Part shown: positions 8,363 through 17,088 of the stretch, piece after piece
Layout of the letters: each line of letters begins with the position of its first letter
How positions within the stretch are numbered: the first letter of the stretch is position 1
DNA from: DAIDJM01 sp964250215
Lineage (GTDB): Bacteria; Pseudomonadota; Alphaproteobacteria; Acetobacterales; Acetobacteraceae
DNA: 43,339 nt
Direction: 5' to 3'
Assembly: GCA_964250215.1 (NCBI GenBank)
Contig: CAXUEX010000007.1
Span: 1 to 43,339, forward strand
Translations under genes and position numbers: made by a program
Notes under the pieces: model-generated
What the model saw: the letters and a program-made list of their open reading frames with translations, nothing else
The model's database searches: none
Told to the model about the DNA's origin: nothing

Positions 8363-10410
8363 CACGCGGCGCCCGTAAAGCTGCCCTCTTCCACAGCGAG
8401 CTTCTCTAGCAGTTTGGCAGGGGCCATGCCGAACTCTCGCAGTTTCGCCAACACATTCGGCAAACCCACCGTATCGGCATGGAACATCGGGCCGCCACGA
8501 TACGCCGGCCAGCCATAGCCGTTCAGCCACACGATATCGATATCGGAAGCGCGATACGCCTTCCCCTCCTCCAGAATCTTCGCGCCCTCATTGATCATCG
8601 GATAAATGCAGCGCTCAAGTATCTCTGATTCCGTAACCTGCCGACGCGTCACGCCAGCGCGCGCCGATTGCTCCAGCACGAGCTTTTCCACGATCGGCGA
8701 AGGCGTGAAGTTCCGCTTCGCGTCGTAATCGTAGAACCCGGCGCCCGTCTTCTGGCCCCGCCGATCCATCTCGCAAAGCCGGTCGCGCAAGCTCTCGCCC
8801 TTCGAGGTCTCCCGGCTCCAGCCGATATCCAGCCCGGCCAGATCCGACATCTGGAACGGCCCCATCGGCATGCCGAAATCGTATAGCACCCGATCCACAT
8901 CCCACGGCATCGCCCCTTCCAGGATCAGCGCATGCGCCGCCCGCTGCCGCTGATCCAGCATCCGGTTGCCGATGAAGCCCTGGCACACGCCCGCCACCAC
9001 CGGCACCTTGCCGATCTTGCGCGCCAGCGACATCACCGTCGCCAGCACATCCGGCGCGGTCTTCTCGCCGCGCACCACCTCAAGCAGCCGCATCACGTTC
9101 GCCGGCGAAAAGAAATGCATGCCCACCACGTCGCCAGCGCGTTTCGTGGCCGTCGCGATCTCGTCGATGTTCAGATAACTCGTGTTGCTGGCCAGGATCG
9201 CGCCCGGCTTCGCAATTTCATCCAGCCGCGCGAAAATCTGCTTCTTGATGTCCATCTGCTCGAACACGGCCTCGATGATCAGGTCGCAACCGGCCAGATC
9301 CTCCAGCGACAAGCTCGGCGTCAGCCGCGCCATGTTCGCTTGCACGGCCTCCATCGTCAGCCGGCCTTTCTTCGCGGTGTTCTCGTAATTGCCGCGCATG
9401 ATGCCCACGCCGCGTTCCAGCACCGCCTCGCTGGTTTCCACGATGGTCACGGGAATCCCGGCCGAAAGAAAATTCATCGAAATGCCGCCGCCCATCGTGC
9501 CCGCGCCGATCAAGCCCACCTTCGCGATCGCGCGCAGCTTCGTATCCTCTGGCAGCCCGGGTATTTTCGCGGCCGCGCGCTCGGCGAAAAACAGATAACG
9601 CTGCGCCCGCGATTGCACGCCGGTCATCAATTCCATGAACAGCCGCCGCTCGGTCTCCATGCCCTGCTCGAAGGGCTGCGTCGCCGCCGCTTCGATGCAG
9701 CGGATGTTGTATTCGGGCGCGTCGAAGCCGCGGAATTTCCGCGCGTTGACGCGGCGAAATTCATCGAACACGCCCGGCTCGGCCTGCACCGGCAGATCGC
9801 GCACCTGCTTCAGCGCCGCACCCTCCGCCACCAGCTTGCGCGCAAACGCCACCGCATCCTCGCGCAGCCGCGCCTCCTCGGCCGTGGCATCGATCAGACC
9901 GGATTCCCGCGCCGCCTTGGCGCCGATCGGCGTGCCGGAGGTCACCATCTCCAACGCGCGCTGCACGCCCACCAGCCGCGGCAGCCGCTGCGTGCCGCCC
10001 GCGCCCGGCAGCAACCCAAGCTTCACCTCCGGCAACCCGAATTTCGCACTGGGCACCGCAATCCGGTAATGCGCCGCAAGTGCCGTCTCCAGCCCGCCGC
10101 CAAGCGCCGTGCCATGGATCGCTGCCACCACCGGCTTCGGCGAACCCTCGATGTTCGTCAGCACCTCGTGCAGCGAAGCGCCCTGCATCGGCTTGCCGAA
10201 CTCGTTGATATCGGCTCCGGCGATGAAGGTGCGGCCGGCGCAGATCAACACGATCCCCTTCGCTGCCGGATCGGCGATCGCCCGCCCCAGCGCGTCCGCA
10301 ATGCCGGTCCGCACTGCGGCGGAAAGCGCGTTCACCGGCGGCGAATCCACCGTGATCACGGCAATCTCGCCGTCTTGCGTCAGGTCGGTGACAGGATTGA
10401 TCGCAGCCAC
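8362..10410 (-). CDS. Enoyl-CoA hydratase / 3-hydroxyacyl-CoA dehydrogenase fusion (FadB/FadJ type)
   Basis: A 682-aa multifunctional beta-oxidation enzyme. The hydratase/isomerase domain is N-terminal: oxyanion loop AGRTFIAGADINEFG at 58-72, and catalytic glutamates Glu108 in ALGGGLETA and Glu128 in GLPEVKLGLLPGAGGTQRLP. The dehydrogenase domain follows: NAD-binding GAGTMGGG at 302-309, the catalytic His in MHFFSPANVMRLLEVV, and GFIGNRM before the C-terminal HAD segments. It starts with GTG at 10410, with AGAGG 9 nt upstream (10420-10424). It is a paralogue of the 773-aa fusion at 13046-15367 but with reversed domain order. It is coupled to the SnoaL-like gene downstream and divergent from an EEP-family gene. 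Confidence 0.92.
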   Translation of the reverse strand: MAAINPVTDLTQDGEIAVITVDSPPVNALSAAVRTGIADALGRAIADPAAKGIVLICAGRTFIAGADINEFGKPMQGASLHEVLTNIEGSPKPVVAAIHGTALGGGLETALAAHYRIAVPSAKFGLPEVKLGLLPGAGGTQRLPRLVGVQRALEMVTSGTPIGAKAARESGLIDATAEEARLREDAVAFARKLVAEGAALKQVRDLPVQAEPGVFDEFRRVNARKFRGFDAPEYNIRCIEAAATQPFEQGMETERRLFMELMTGVQSRAQRYLFFAERAAAKIPGLPEDTKLRAIAKVGLIGAGTMGGGISMNFLSAGIPVTIVETSEAVLERGVGIMRGNYENTAKKGRLTMEAVQANMARLTPSLSLEDLAGCDLIIEAVFEQMDIKKQIFARLDEIAKPGAILASNTSYLNIDEIATATKRAGDVVGMHFFSPANVMRLLEVVRGEKTAPDVLATVMSLARKIGKVPVVAGVCQGFIGNRMLDQRQRAAHALILEGAMPWDVDRVLYDFGMPMGPFQMSDLAGLDIGWSRETSKGESLRDRLCEMDRRGQKTGAGFYDYDAKRNFTPSPIVEKLVLEQSARAGVTRRQVTESEILERCIYPMINEGAKILEEGKAYRASDIDIVWLNGYGWPAYRGGPMFHADTVGLPNVLAKLREFGMAPAKLLEKLAVEEGSFTGAA

Positions 10411-10558
10411 GCTGGCTTTCCTCTTACGTTAACCAAAGGGGCGGAGAGTTGCACGGCAGGTGCGTGCGGGAAAGGCCATGCCGACCCATCTTTCCGCTAC
10501 AGTCGGCGCGTCCAATCGTGATACCGCAGCGCGATCGGATGGAGGCCAGTGGCCGGGC

Positions 10559-11173
10559 GTGACCAAGATTGTAAGCTGGAACCTGCTGCGCCTCACCGGC
10601 GCCACGCTCGCCGATGTGGTGCGCCTGGCCCGGCACGAACGCCCCGACCTGCTGCTGCTGCAGGAGGCCACGGAAGCGATCGACGCGCTGCCCACCTGGC
10701 TCGGCGGCGCCTATGCCCGCGCGCCGTTGCCCGGCCGCGTCCACGGCCTGGCCTTCTGGAGCCCCGATCCGGGCGTGCGCGCCCGCGTGCTGCGCCTGCC
10801 CTCGGGCGCCATGGTGCACCGCGTGTGCCAGGTTCTCGATCTCGGCGATTTCACCGTCGCCAACGTGCATCTTTCGCACGGGCAGGTGCTGAACCGGCGG
10901 CAATTGCGCTGGATCGAGCGCCACCTGCCAGCCCGCGCGGCCGTGCTGGGCGATTACAATCTGCTAGGCCCCGCCCTGCTCCCCGGCTTCACCGATGTCG
11001 GCCCGCGCGAACCCACCCACGTTTGCGCCGACATGCTGCCGCTAAGGCTAGACCGTTGCTACACGCGCGGCCTCCGCTGCGTAAGCGCCGCCGCGCTCGA
11101 CCGGCACACATCCGATCACCGCCCGATCATGGTGCGGCTGGAAACGGCAGAGCCCGCACGCCTTGCAGCGTAG
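10559..11173 (+). CDS. Endonuclease/exonuclease/phosphatase (EEP) family protein
   Basis: A 204-aa EEP-superfamily metal-dependent phosphohydrolase. The catalytic set is complete with this start: Asn8 in SWNLL, Glu36 in LLLLQEA, His104 in NVHLSHG, Asp132 and Asn134 in GDYNLLG, and Asp186-His187 in TSDHRPI. The substrate cannot be read from sequence; relatives cleave DNA, phosphoinositides or phosphodiester lipids. No signal peptide is seen. I chose GTG at 10559 (MTKIVSWNLLRL) because the fold starts there; GGAGG is 13 nt upstream, and in-frame starts back to 10460 add unconserved residues. It is the only plus-strand gene inside the minus-strand beta-oxidation locus and splits it into two transcription units. 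Confidence 0.85.
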   Translation: MTKIVSWNLLRLTGATLADVVRLARHERPDLLLLQEATEAIDALPTWLGGAYARAPLPGRVHGLAFWSPDPGVRARVLRLPSGAMVHRVCQVLDLGDFTVANVHLSHGQVLNRRQLRWIERHLPARAAVLGDYNLLGPALLPGFTDVGPREPTHVCADMLPLRLDRCYTRGLRCVSAAALDRHTSDHRPIMVRLETAEPARLAA

Positions 11174-11175
11174 TT

Positions 11176-11209
11176 CGTAGGGCGGACAAGCGAAGCGCCA
11201 TCCGCCATC
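11176..11209. repeat. Dispersed repeat / hairpin between convergent genes
   Basis: Reads cgtagggcggacaagcga then agcgccatccgccatc. Arms GGCGGA and TCCGCC close a hairpin. From memory, GTAGGGCGGA...ATCCGCC is a widespread intergenic repeat in proteobacteria. It lies between the convergent EEP and acyl-CoA dehydrogenase genes, where it may serve as a bidirectional transcript end. One copy in this window. Confidence 0.55.
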
Positions 11210-11240
11210 ACTGCGTAACAATCGACCGCCTACTGCGAAC

Positions 11241-13019
11241 TTAAAAAGCCGCCGCCTCCAACGCCATCGTGCTTCCCTTGCCCGCCCGGATCGCCCCCCA
11301 AAGCGCACCCGTCTGTGGCAGCAGCCGCTCGTTGAAGAATTGCGCCGTCGTCAGCTTCGCCTGGTAGAACGAAGCATCCCCATTCGCCTGCGGCAGTTTC
11401 TCCTCCGCAATCTTTGCCGTTCGCGCCCACATATAGCCCAGCGCCACCAGCCCCAGCAGGCGCAGATAATCGGTCGCCGCTGCCCCGGCCTCCTCCGGAT
11501 CCTTCATGCCGGCCTGCGCGATATGCGCAGTCGCCTGCTGCAGCGCGCCGAACGCCTTGGCCAGCGGCAGCACCCGCGGATCGGCTGCGTTCGCCTCGAT
11601 GAACGCCTGCACCGGATGGAAAAACCCGCGCAGCGCCCGGCCCATATGCGCCGGCAGCTTGCGCCCCACCAGATCCAGCGCCTGGATGCCGTTCGCGCCC
11701 TCATAGATCATGCAAATGCGCGCATCGCGCACCAACTGCTCCATGCCGTGATCGCGGATATAGCCGTGGCCGCCATAGACCTGCATCGCCATGCTGGAAA
11801 CTTCAAAAGATAGATCGGTAAACATCGCCTTCACCACCGGCGTCATCAGCGCCACGAAATCCTCGGCTTCGCGCCGCGCTTCCGGATCAGCCGCCAGCGA
11901 TTCCATATCCAGTTGCTTCGCCACCCAGCCCGCCAGCGCCCGGCAGCCTTCCACATAAGCGCGAATGGTCATCAGCGTGCGCCGCACATCCGGATGCACA
12001 ATGATCGGATCGGCCGCCAATTCGGGCCGCTTCGCGCCGGACAACGATCGCCCCTGCAACCGCTCCTTCGCGTAAGCCACCGCGCTCTGATACGCGGTCT
12101 CCGCCACGCCCAGCCCCTGGATGCCCACGGAAAGCCGTTCCGCGTTCATCATGGTGAACATCGCCGCCAGCCCACGGTTCGGCTCGCCCACCAGCCAGCC
12201 TGTTGCGTCCTCGAAAACAAGCTGGCAAGTGGCGGAAGCCTTCAGCCCCATCTTGTGCTCGATGCCCGCGCAGGTCACGCCATTGCGCGGCCCGGGCCTA
12301 CCGTCTTCGGTGGGCAGAAATTTCGGCACCAGGAACATGCTGATGCCCTTCACGCCTTTCGGCGCATCCGGCAGCCGCGCCAGCACCAGATGCACGATGT
12401 TCTCGGTCAGATCGTGCTCACCGGAGCTGATGAAAATCTTGCTGCCCGTAATGCGGTAGCTGCCATCCGCCTGCGGCACCGCCTTCGTGCGCAACATGCC
12501 CAGATCGGTGCCGCAATGCGCTTCCGTCAGGTTCATCGTGCCCGACCACACGCCCTCGATCATCTTCGGCAGATAGCGCGCTTTCAATTCGTCGCTGGCG
12601 TGGCCGATGATGGCAAGCGTCGCGCCCTGCGTCAGCCCCGGATACAGGCTGAATGAAAGATTGGCCGAGCACTGCATTTCCTCCACGATCTTGCCCACCA
12701 CATCCGGCAGATCCTGGCCGCCATATTCCGTCGGCGCCGCCAGCGCGCTCCAGCCGCTTTCGCGGAACTGGTCGTAGGCCTGCTTGAATCCCTTCGGCGT
12801 GCGCACCACACCGTTTTCGTAATGGCAAGCTTCCTCGTCGCCGCTTGCATTGATCGGCAGCAGCACTTCGGTCGCGAATTTCGCGGCCTCGTCCAAAATG
12901 CTGTCGATCAGTTCGCGCGAAACATCACTCTTGCCAATCGCCTCCAGATGCCCGGCACTGTCGTGCAGCTCGTGCAGCACGAAACGCATGTCGCGAAGTG
13001 GGGCATTGTAAACTTGCAT
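11241..13019 (-). CDS. Acyl-CoA dehydrogenase (long form with C-terminal extension)
   Basis: A 592-aa FAD-dependent acyl-CoA dehydrogenase, first step of beta-oxidation, with electrons passed to ETF. Features: an N-terminal extra helix region (RDMRFVLHEL), NLTEAHCGTDLGMLRTKA in the FAD-binding middle domain, GSKIFISSGEHDL, then QVYGGHGYIRDHGMEQLVRDARI and catalytic Glu at about 440 in YEGANGIQALDLVG. A C-terminal extension of about 130 residues marks the subgroup that includes DmdC-type (3-methylmercaptopropionyl-CoA) and medium/long-chain enzymes; chain-length preference is not readable. Shine-Dalgarno AGGAG lies about 10 nt before the ATG at 13019. It follows the HAD-ECH fusion by 26 nt on the same strand. 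Confidence 0.92.
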   Translation of the reverse strand: MQVYNAPLRDMRFVLHELHDSAGHLEAIGKSDVSRELIDSILDEAAKFATEVLLPINASGDEEACHYENGVVRTPKGFKQAYDQFRESGWSALAAPTEYGGQDLPDVVGKIVEEMQCSANLSFSLYPGLTQGATLAIIGHASDELKARYLPKMIEGVWSGTMNLTEAHCGTDLGMLRTKAVPQADGSYRITGSKIFISSGEHDLTENIVHLVLARLPDAPKGVKGISMFLVPKFLPTEDGRPGPRNGVTCAGIEHKMGLKASATCQLVFEDATGWLVGEPNRGLAAMFTMMNAERLSVGIQGLGVAETAYQSAVAYAKERLQGRSLSGAKRPELAADPIIVHPDVRRTLMTIRAYVEGCRALAGWVAKQLDMESLAADPEARREAEDFVALMTPVVKAMFTDLSFEVSSMAMQVYGGHGYIRDHGMEQLVRDARICMIYEGANGIQALDLVGRKLPAHMGRALRGFFHPVQAFIEANAADPRVLPLAKAFGALQQATAHIAQAGMKDPEEAGAAATDYLRLLGLVALGYMWARTAKIAEEKLPQANGDASFYQAKLTTAQFFNERLLPQTGALWGAIRAGKGSTMALEAAAF

Positions 13020-13045
13020 TCGGTCTGCTCCTGTCTGGCGCCCAA

Positions 13046-15367
13046 TTAGTTGCGTAAAGGCTTGCCGGTCTCCAGCATGTGCTCAATGCGCGCCAGCGTC
13101 CCCGGCGTGCGCAACAGCCGCAGAAACCCTTCACGTTCCAGATCGAGCAGCCGGCTCTCTTTCACCGTATCCACGATGTCGGTCTTGCCGCCGGTCAGCA
13201 CGGTCGCAAGTTCGCCCGCAACCACCAAATCGTGCTTCGTCGCCATGCCCAACTTCGCAAAGCCCTGCACCGCCTGATCCAGCGCCACGCGGCCCGAAGG
13301 CCCCGGCAACACAATCTCGCGCGGCTCCGGCGGCTTGTACCCGTCCACCAGCGAGAGCGCCTTCGCCTTCGCATCCGCCAGCAGCCGGTAGCGATTCATC
13401 GTGATGCCGTCGGCCTTGCGGAGAATCAGCATCTCGCGCGCCTCCGCCGCCGATTTCGCCACCTTCGCCGTGCTCACCATCTCGAACACCCGCATCGGCG
13501 CCGGCATCGGCCCCTGCGGCATTTTCGCATCCGTGCTCCAACGCCCGAGCATTTCCTTGCACCCGCCCCAGCCCGGCAACAGCCCCACGCCGCATTCCAC
13601 AAGCCCGGCATACGTCTCCGCATGGGCCTGCACCGCGTCGCTATGCAGCAGAAACTCGCAGCCGCCGCCCAGCGCCATGCCCGAAGGCGCGGCCACCACG
13701 GGGAAGGGCGCGTATTTCAGGTTCTGCATGATCTCCTGGCCAGTGGCGATCAGCGCCTCCACCTGCGCCCAGGCCGCCATGTTCGCGGCAAACAGCGCCA
13801 GCCCGATATTCGCGCCCACCGAAAAATTGCTCGCCTCGTTGTAGACCACCAGCGCTTTGTATTTTTCCTTCACCAGGCTGATGGTTTTCTGCACCAGCGC
13901 CATGATCTGCTCATCGAGCGAATTCGATTTGCTCGTGAACTCGAAACAAAGCACGCCGTCGCCGATGTCCCACACCGCCGCGCTGCCATTCTTCAACACC
14001 GGCTTCGCGCCGCGCTTGATATCTTCCAGCAGCAGCACGCCATCCGGCCGCACCAAATCGTGGTATTCGCCGTCCAGCCCCAGATATTGCCGCTTGCCAT
14101 CCGCCAGGCGGTAGAATGTCCGGCCCGCCGCCGCCTCCAACATCGGCGCCACCGCAAACCCGTCTGCGCGCAGCTTCGCCGCCAGCCAATCCGCGCCCAC
14201 CATGTCGATCAACTCGAACGGCCCGTGCTTCCAGTTGTAGCCCAGCCGCATCGACTCATCAATTTCAAGCACCGTATCGGCCGCTTCCGGCACCAGCTTC
14301 GCGGCATAGCCCAGCGTGTGGCCCATCACCTTCCACGCATACGCGCCAACGCGCCCAGGTGCCTCGAAAACCGCGCGCAGATCGCGCCCCGCCGCCTCCA
14401 GCTCCGGCAAATTCGCGCGCCGCTCCGGCCGGAATTCGCCGGTGGCAAAATCGATCGCTTCCTTCGCGCGCTTTCCGTTCGCCTTGTTCAGCCGATAAAA
14501 TCCACCCTTGCCCTTGCGCCCCGTGTAGCCGGTCTCGATCAGCTTGCGCGCAATCGGCACGTCGCGATTAATCGCGTGAAATTCATCGCTTTTCGCCAGC
14601 GCGCCCGCCATGCTCGCATTCACATGCGGCATCAGATCGAGCCCAACGAGATCCATCAGCCCGAACACGCCGGTTTTCGGAATCCCGAACGGCCGGCCCA
14701 TGATCGCGTCGGCTTCCTCGATTGTCAGATCGTTCAGCGGCGTTTCCGTCACCGCGCCAGTCATCCAGAACACGCCCAACCGGTTCGCGATGAAGCCCGG
14801 GCTGTCATGGCAAGCCACCACGCTCTTTCCCAGCGCCACGTCGCAGAACGCGCCCACGCGCCGCGCCCGCGCCGCATCCGTCTTCGGCCCGGTAATCAAC
14901 TCCATCAGCCGCATGTAGCGCGGCGGATTGAAGAAATGCGTGATCATGAAATCGCGCGCGAAACTGTCCGGCATGTCCGCCGTCAACGTCGCCAACGGAA
15001 TGGTGGAGGTGTTGGAGGATATCGGCGTGCCCGGCCGCCGCACCGCCTCCAGCTTGCGATACAGCGCCTGCTTGATGTCCAGCCGTTCCACCACAACTTC
15101 CACGATCCAGTCGCATTCCGCCACGCGCGCCAGATCGTCCTCGATATTTCCGGTCTCGATCAGCTTCGCCGCCGCCGCCGACATGAATGGCGCCGGATCG
15201 GTCTTTAGCGCCTTCGCAACCGCGCCCTCCGCCACCGAATTGCGCCCGCCTGCCTTTGCCACGATATCCAGCAGCAGCACGCGCACGCCCGCATTCGCCA
15301 CCTGCGCCGCAATCCCGGCGCCCATCACGCCGGATCCGATCACCGCGACTTTCTCAAACCCGGCCAT
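13046..15367 (-). CDS. 3-hydroxyacyl-CoA dehydrogenase / enoyl-CoA hydratase fusion (HAD-ECH order, FadN-like)
   Basis: 773 aa. The dehydrogenase comes first: NAD-binding GSGVMGAG at 11-18, then THFFNPPRYMRLMELI with the catalytic His, DSPGFIANRLGVFW, and two C-terminal HAD segments. The hydratase domain is C-terminal: EASNFSVGANIGLALFAANM and ALGGGCEFLLHSDAVQAHAE, with GLVECGVGLLPGWGGCKEML providing the second Glu. This order is that of Bacillus FadN-type proteins rather than FadB/FadJ. The start is the ATG at 15367 (MAGFEKVAVIGSG); it lies 5 nt past the thiolase stop, so the two are almost certainly translated from one mRNA. Likely steps 2 and 3 of beta-oxidation. Confidence 0.92.
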   Translation of the reverse strand: MAGFEKVAVIGSGVMGAGIAAQVANAGVRVLLLDIVAKAGGRNSVAEGAVAKALKTDPAPFMSAAAAKLIETGNIEDDLARVAECDWIVEVVVERLDIKQALYRKLEAVRRPGTPISSNTSTIPLATLTADMPDSFARDFMITHFFNPPRYMRLMELITGPKTDAARARRVGAFCDVALGKSVVACHDSPGFIANRLGVFWMTGAVTETPLNDLTIEEADAIMGRPFGIPKTGVFGLMDLVGLDLMPHVNASMAGALAKSDEFHAINRDVPIARKLIETGYTGRKGKGGFYRLNKANGKRAKEAIDFATGEFRPERRANLPELEAAGRDLRAVFEAPGRVGAYAWKVMGHTLGYAAKLVPEAADTVLEIDESMRLGYNWKHGPFELIDMVGADWLAAKLRADGFAVAPMLEAAAGRTFYRLADGKRQYLGLDGEYHDLVRPDGVLLLEDIKRGAKPVLKNGSAAVWDIGDGVLCFEFTSKSNSLDEQIMALVQKTISLVKEKYKALVVYNEASNFSVGANIGLALFAANMAAWAQVEALIATGQEIMQNLKYAPFPVVAAPSGMALGGGCEFLLHSDAVQAHAETYAGLVECGVGLLPGWGGCKEMLGRWSTDAKMPQGPMPAPMRVFEMVSTAKVAKSAAEAREMLILRKADGITMNRYRLLADAKAKALSLVDGYKPPEPREIVLPGPSGRVALDQAVQGFAKLGMATKHDLVVAGELATVLTGGKTDIVDTVKESRLLDLEREGFLRLLRTPGTLARIEHMLETGKPLRN

Positions 15368-15372
15368 GGCGA

Positions 15373-16509
15373 TCAAACCTTTTCCAGCACGGTCGCAATG
15401 CCCTGGCCACCGCCGATGCATTGTGTCGCGATCGCATATTTGCCGCCCTCGCGCTTCAACAGCGCCGCCGCCTTGCCCACAATGCGCGCGCCCGTCGCCC
15501 CCAGCGGATGCCCGATCGCAATCGCACCGCCATCCAAATTCACCGTTTCGGGCCTAAAACCGATCTCCTTCATACTCGCAATCGATTGGCTGGCAAAAGC
15601 CTCGTTCAGCTCCACCACGTCCATGTCGGTGCCCGCCAGCCCCGCCCGCTCCAGCGCCTTGCGAGAAGACCGCACCGGCCCGATGCCCATGATCTCCGGT
15701 TCCACGCCGGCAATGCCAATGCTGCGCAGGCGCGCCAGAACCGGCAGCCCGTGCTTCTCGGCATAATCCTCCGAACACACCAGCACCGCCGAAGCACCGT
15801 CGGTCAGCGGCGAGGAAGTGCCAGCCGTCACCGTGCCCTCCTGATCGAAGGCCGGCTTCAACCCCGCCAGCACTTCCTTCGTCGTGCCCGGCCGGATGCA
15901 GCCATCCTCCGCCACCATGCTGCCGTTCACGCGAATCGGAACGATCTCGTCGCGGAACTTGCCCGCCGCCTGCGCCTCGGCCGCCTTGCGCTGGCTTTCC
16001 ACCGCGAATTCTTCCTGCTGGTCGCGCGTGATCTGCCATTTGCGCGCCACGTTCTCGGCCGTTTCGCCCATGCCCATGTAGGCGCCAGGCTGCTTTTCGG
16101 CCAGCACCGGATTGAACAGCGGATTGTAGCCGCCCATCGGCACGCGGCTCATGCTCTCCACCCCCGCCGCCACGAACACATCGCCCGCACCCATTTTGAT
16201 CGATCCCGCCGCCATGTGCACCGCCTGCATCGAACTGCCGCAGAAACGATTGACCGTTGCGCCGCCCACGCTCAGCGGCAGGTCGGCCAGCAAGCCGATC
16301 AGCCGCGCCACGTTCATGCCCTGCTCGCCTTCCGGAAACGCGCAGCCTACGAAAATATCCTCGATATCCTCGGGCTTCACACCGGTCTTCTCAATCAGGC
16401 CACGCACCACGGCCGCCCCCAGATCGTCGGGCCGCACGCGTGCCAGCGCACCCTTTTTCGCCAACGTGAACGGGGACCGGACATAGCCGGCAATCACGAT
16501 GTTCGTCAT
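15373..16509 (-). CDS. Acetyl-CoA C-acyltransferase (thiolase)
   Basis: A 378-aa degradative thiolase, last step of beta-oxidation, releasing acetyl-CoA. Catalytic Cys90 sits in NRFCGSSMQAVHMAAG; the His is in GGAIAIGHPLGATGARIV, and the second Cys in TQCIGGGQGIA. ELNEAFASQSIA also matches the family. Slightly shorter than the usual 390 residues but with all signature regions. The partner of the FadN-like fusion directly downstream. Which chain lengths it prefers, or whether it also serves acetoacetyl-CoA chemistry, cannot be told from sequence; the genetic context favours fatty-acid breakdown. Confidence 0.94.
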   Translation of the reverse strand: MTNIVIAGYVRSPFTLAKKGALARVRPDDLGAAVVRGLIEKTGVKPEDIEDIFVGCAFPEGEQGMNVARLIGLLADLPLSVGGATVNRFCGSSMQAVHMAAGSIKMGAGDVFVAAGVESMSRVPMGGYNPLFNPVLAEKQPGAYMGMGETAENVARKWQITRDQQEEFAVESQRKAAEAQAAGKFRDEIVPIRVNGSMVAEDGCIRPGTTKEVLAGLKPAFDQEGTVTAGTSSPLTDGASAVLVCSEDYAEKHGLPVLARLRSIGIAGVEPEIMGIGPVRSSRKALERAGLAGTDMDVVELNEAFASQSIASMKEIGFRPETVNLDGGAIAIGHPLGATGARIVGKAAALLKREGGKYAIATQCIGGGQGIATVLEKV

Positions 16510-16586
16510 CCAACAACTCCTGATCCCAAGAAAGCCGGGGCTCCGCCCTCAACCCGCCGGGGCCCTGCAACCCCAGACCGCTTTTG

Positions 16587-16991
16587 TTACGCTCCGTGCA
16601 AGGCGCGCGTGCGCGGCAGCGCGGCCTCGGCCTGGCGCTGGACATCCTCCAGTTCGCCGATCGTCAGCTCCAGCGCCTGCCGCTGCTCGCGCAACGAACC
16701 CAGCCGCTTGCCCACCGCGGCCAGCAACAGCCGGATCTGCTCCGCCTGCGTCTGATCGACGTCGTACAAATCAAGATATTCCTTGATCTCGCGCAGCGAA
16801 AAACCCAGCCGCTTGCCGCGTAGAATCAAGATCATCCGCGCCCGGTCGCGCGACGTGTAAACCCGCGTGCTGCCTGCGCGCTGCGGCGCGATCAACCCCT
16901 TGTCTTCATAAAAACGGATCGTCCGCGCGCTCACCCCCAATTCGCGGGCAAGCTGCGTCACCGTGCTGAACCGTTCCGTCTCCTCCGCCAT
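16587..16991 (-). CDS. MerR-family transcriptional regulator (LiuR-like)
   Basis: A 134-aa MerR regulator. The N-terminal winged helix is FSTVTQLARELGVSARTIRF then YEDKGLIAPQR (about 8-38), followed by RVYTSRDRARM and RGKRLGFSLREIKEYL, then a dimerisation coiled coil. There is no cysteine, so it is not a thiol-based metal or redox sensor. Cys-free MerR proteins of this sort (LiuR type) control branched-chain or fatty acyl-CoA catabolism in proteobacteria, and its position between the acyl-CoA ligase and the thiolase fits that. It probably represses or activates this locus in response to an acyl-CoA, which is inference from context. The thiolase gene starts 77 nt downstream. Confidence 0.85.
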   Translation of the reverse strand: MAEETERFSTVTQLARELGVSARTIRFYEDKGLIAPQRAGSTRVYTSRDRARMILILRGKRLGFSLREIKEYLDLYDVDQTQAEQIRLLLAAVGKRLGSLREQRQALELTIGELEDVQRQAEAALPRTRALHGA

Positions 16992-17052
16992 GCGGCGAAG
17001 TGCAGCCTGAACCAGGGCCGTCTCCTAACCTATACGTGAACCTTCTCACGCC

Positions 17053-17080
17053 GATATAGCACCGAAAACGCCGCTTGCAA
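17053..17080 (-). promoter_or_regulatory. Candidate promoter ahead of the MerR gene
   Basis: On the minus strand TTGCAA (17075-17080) and TATATC (17053-17058) are 16 bp apart, about 60 bp upstream of the merR start and just past the acyl-CoA ligase stop. Nearby is the 10-mer tacgtgaacc (17033-17042), almost repeated at 10425-10434. This could start a separate merR-thiolase-dehydrogenase transcript. Confidence 0.3.
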
Positions 17081-17088
17081 GCCGCCGC

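Noticed and set aside
8932..10521. 529-aa plus-strand open frame
   Set aside because: Antisense to the 682-aa beta-oxidation gene, Arg/His-rich, no motif.
13079..15208. 709-aa plus-strand open frame
   Set aside because: Antisense shadow of the 773-aa dehydrogenase/hydratase gene; Arg/His-rich with no domain pattern.
15187..16755. 522-aa plus-strand open frame
   Set aside because: Antisense to the thiolase and MerR genes; no recognisable motif.
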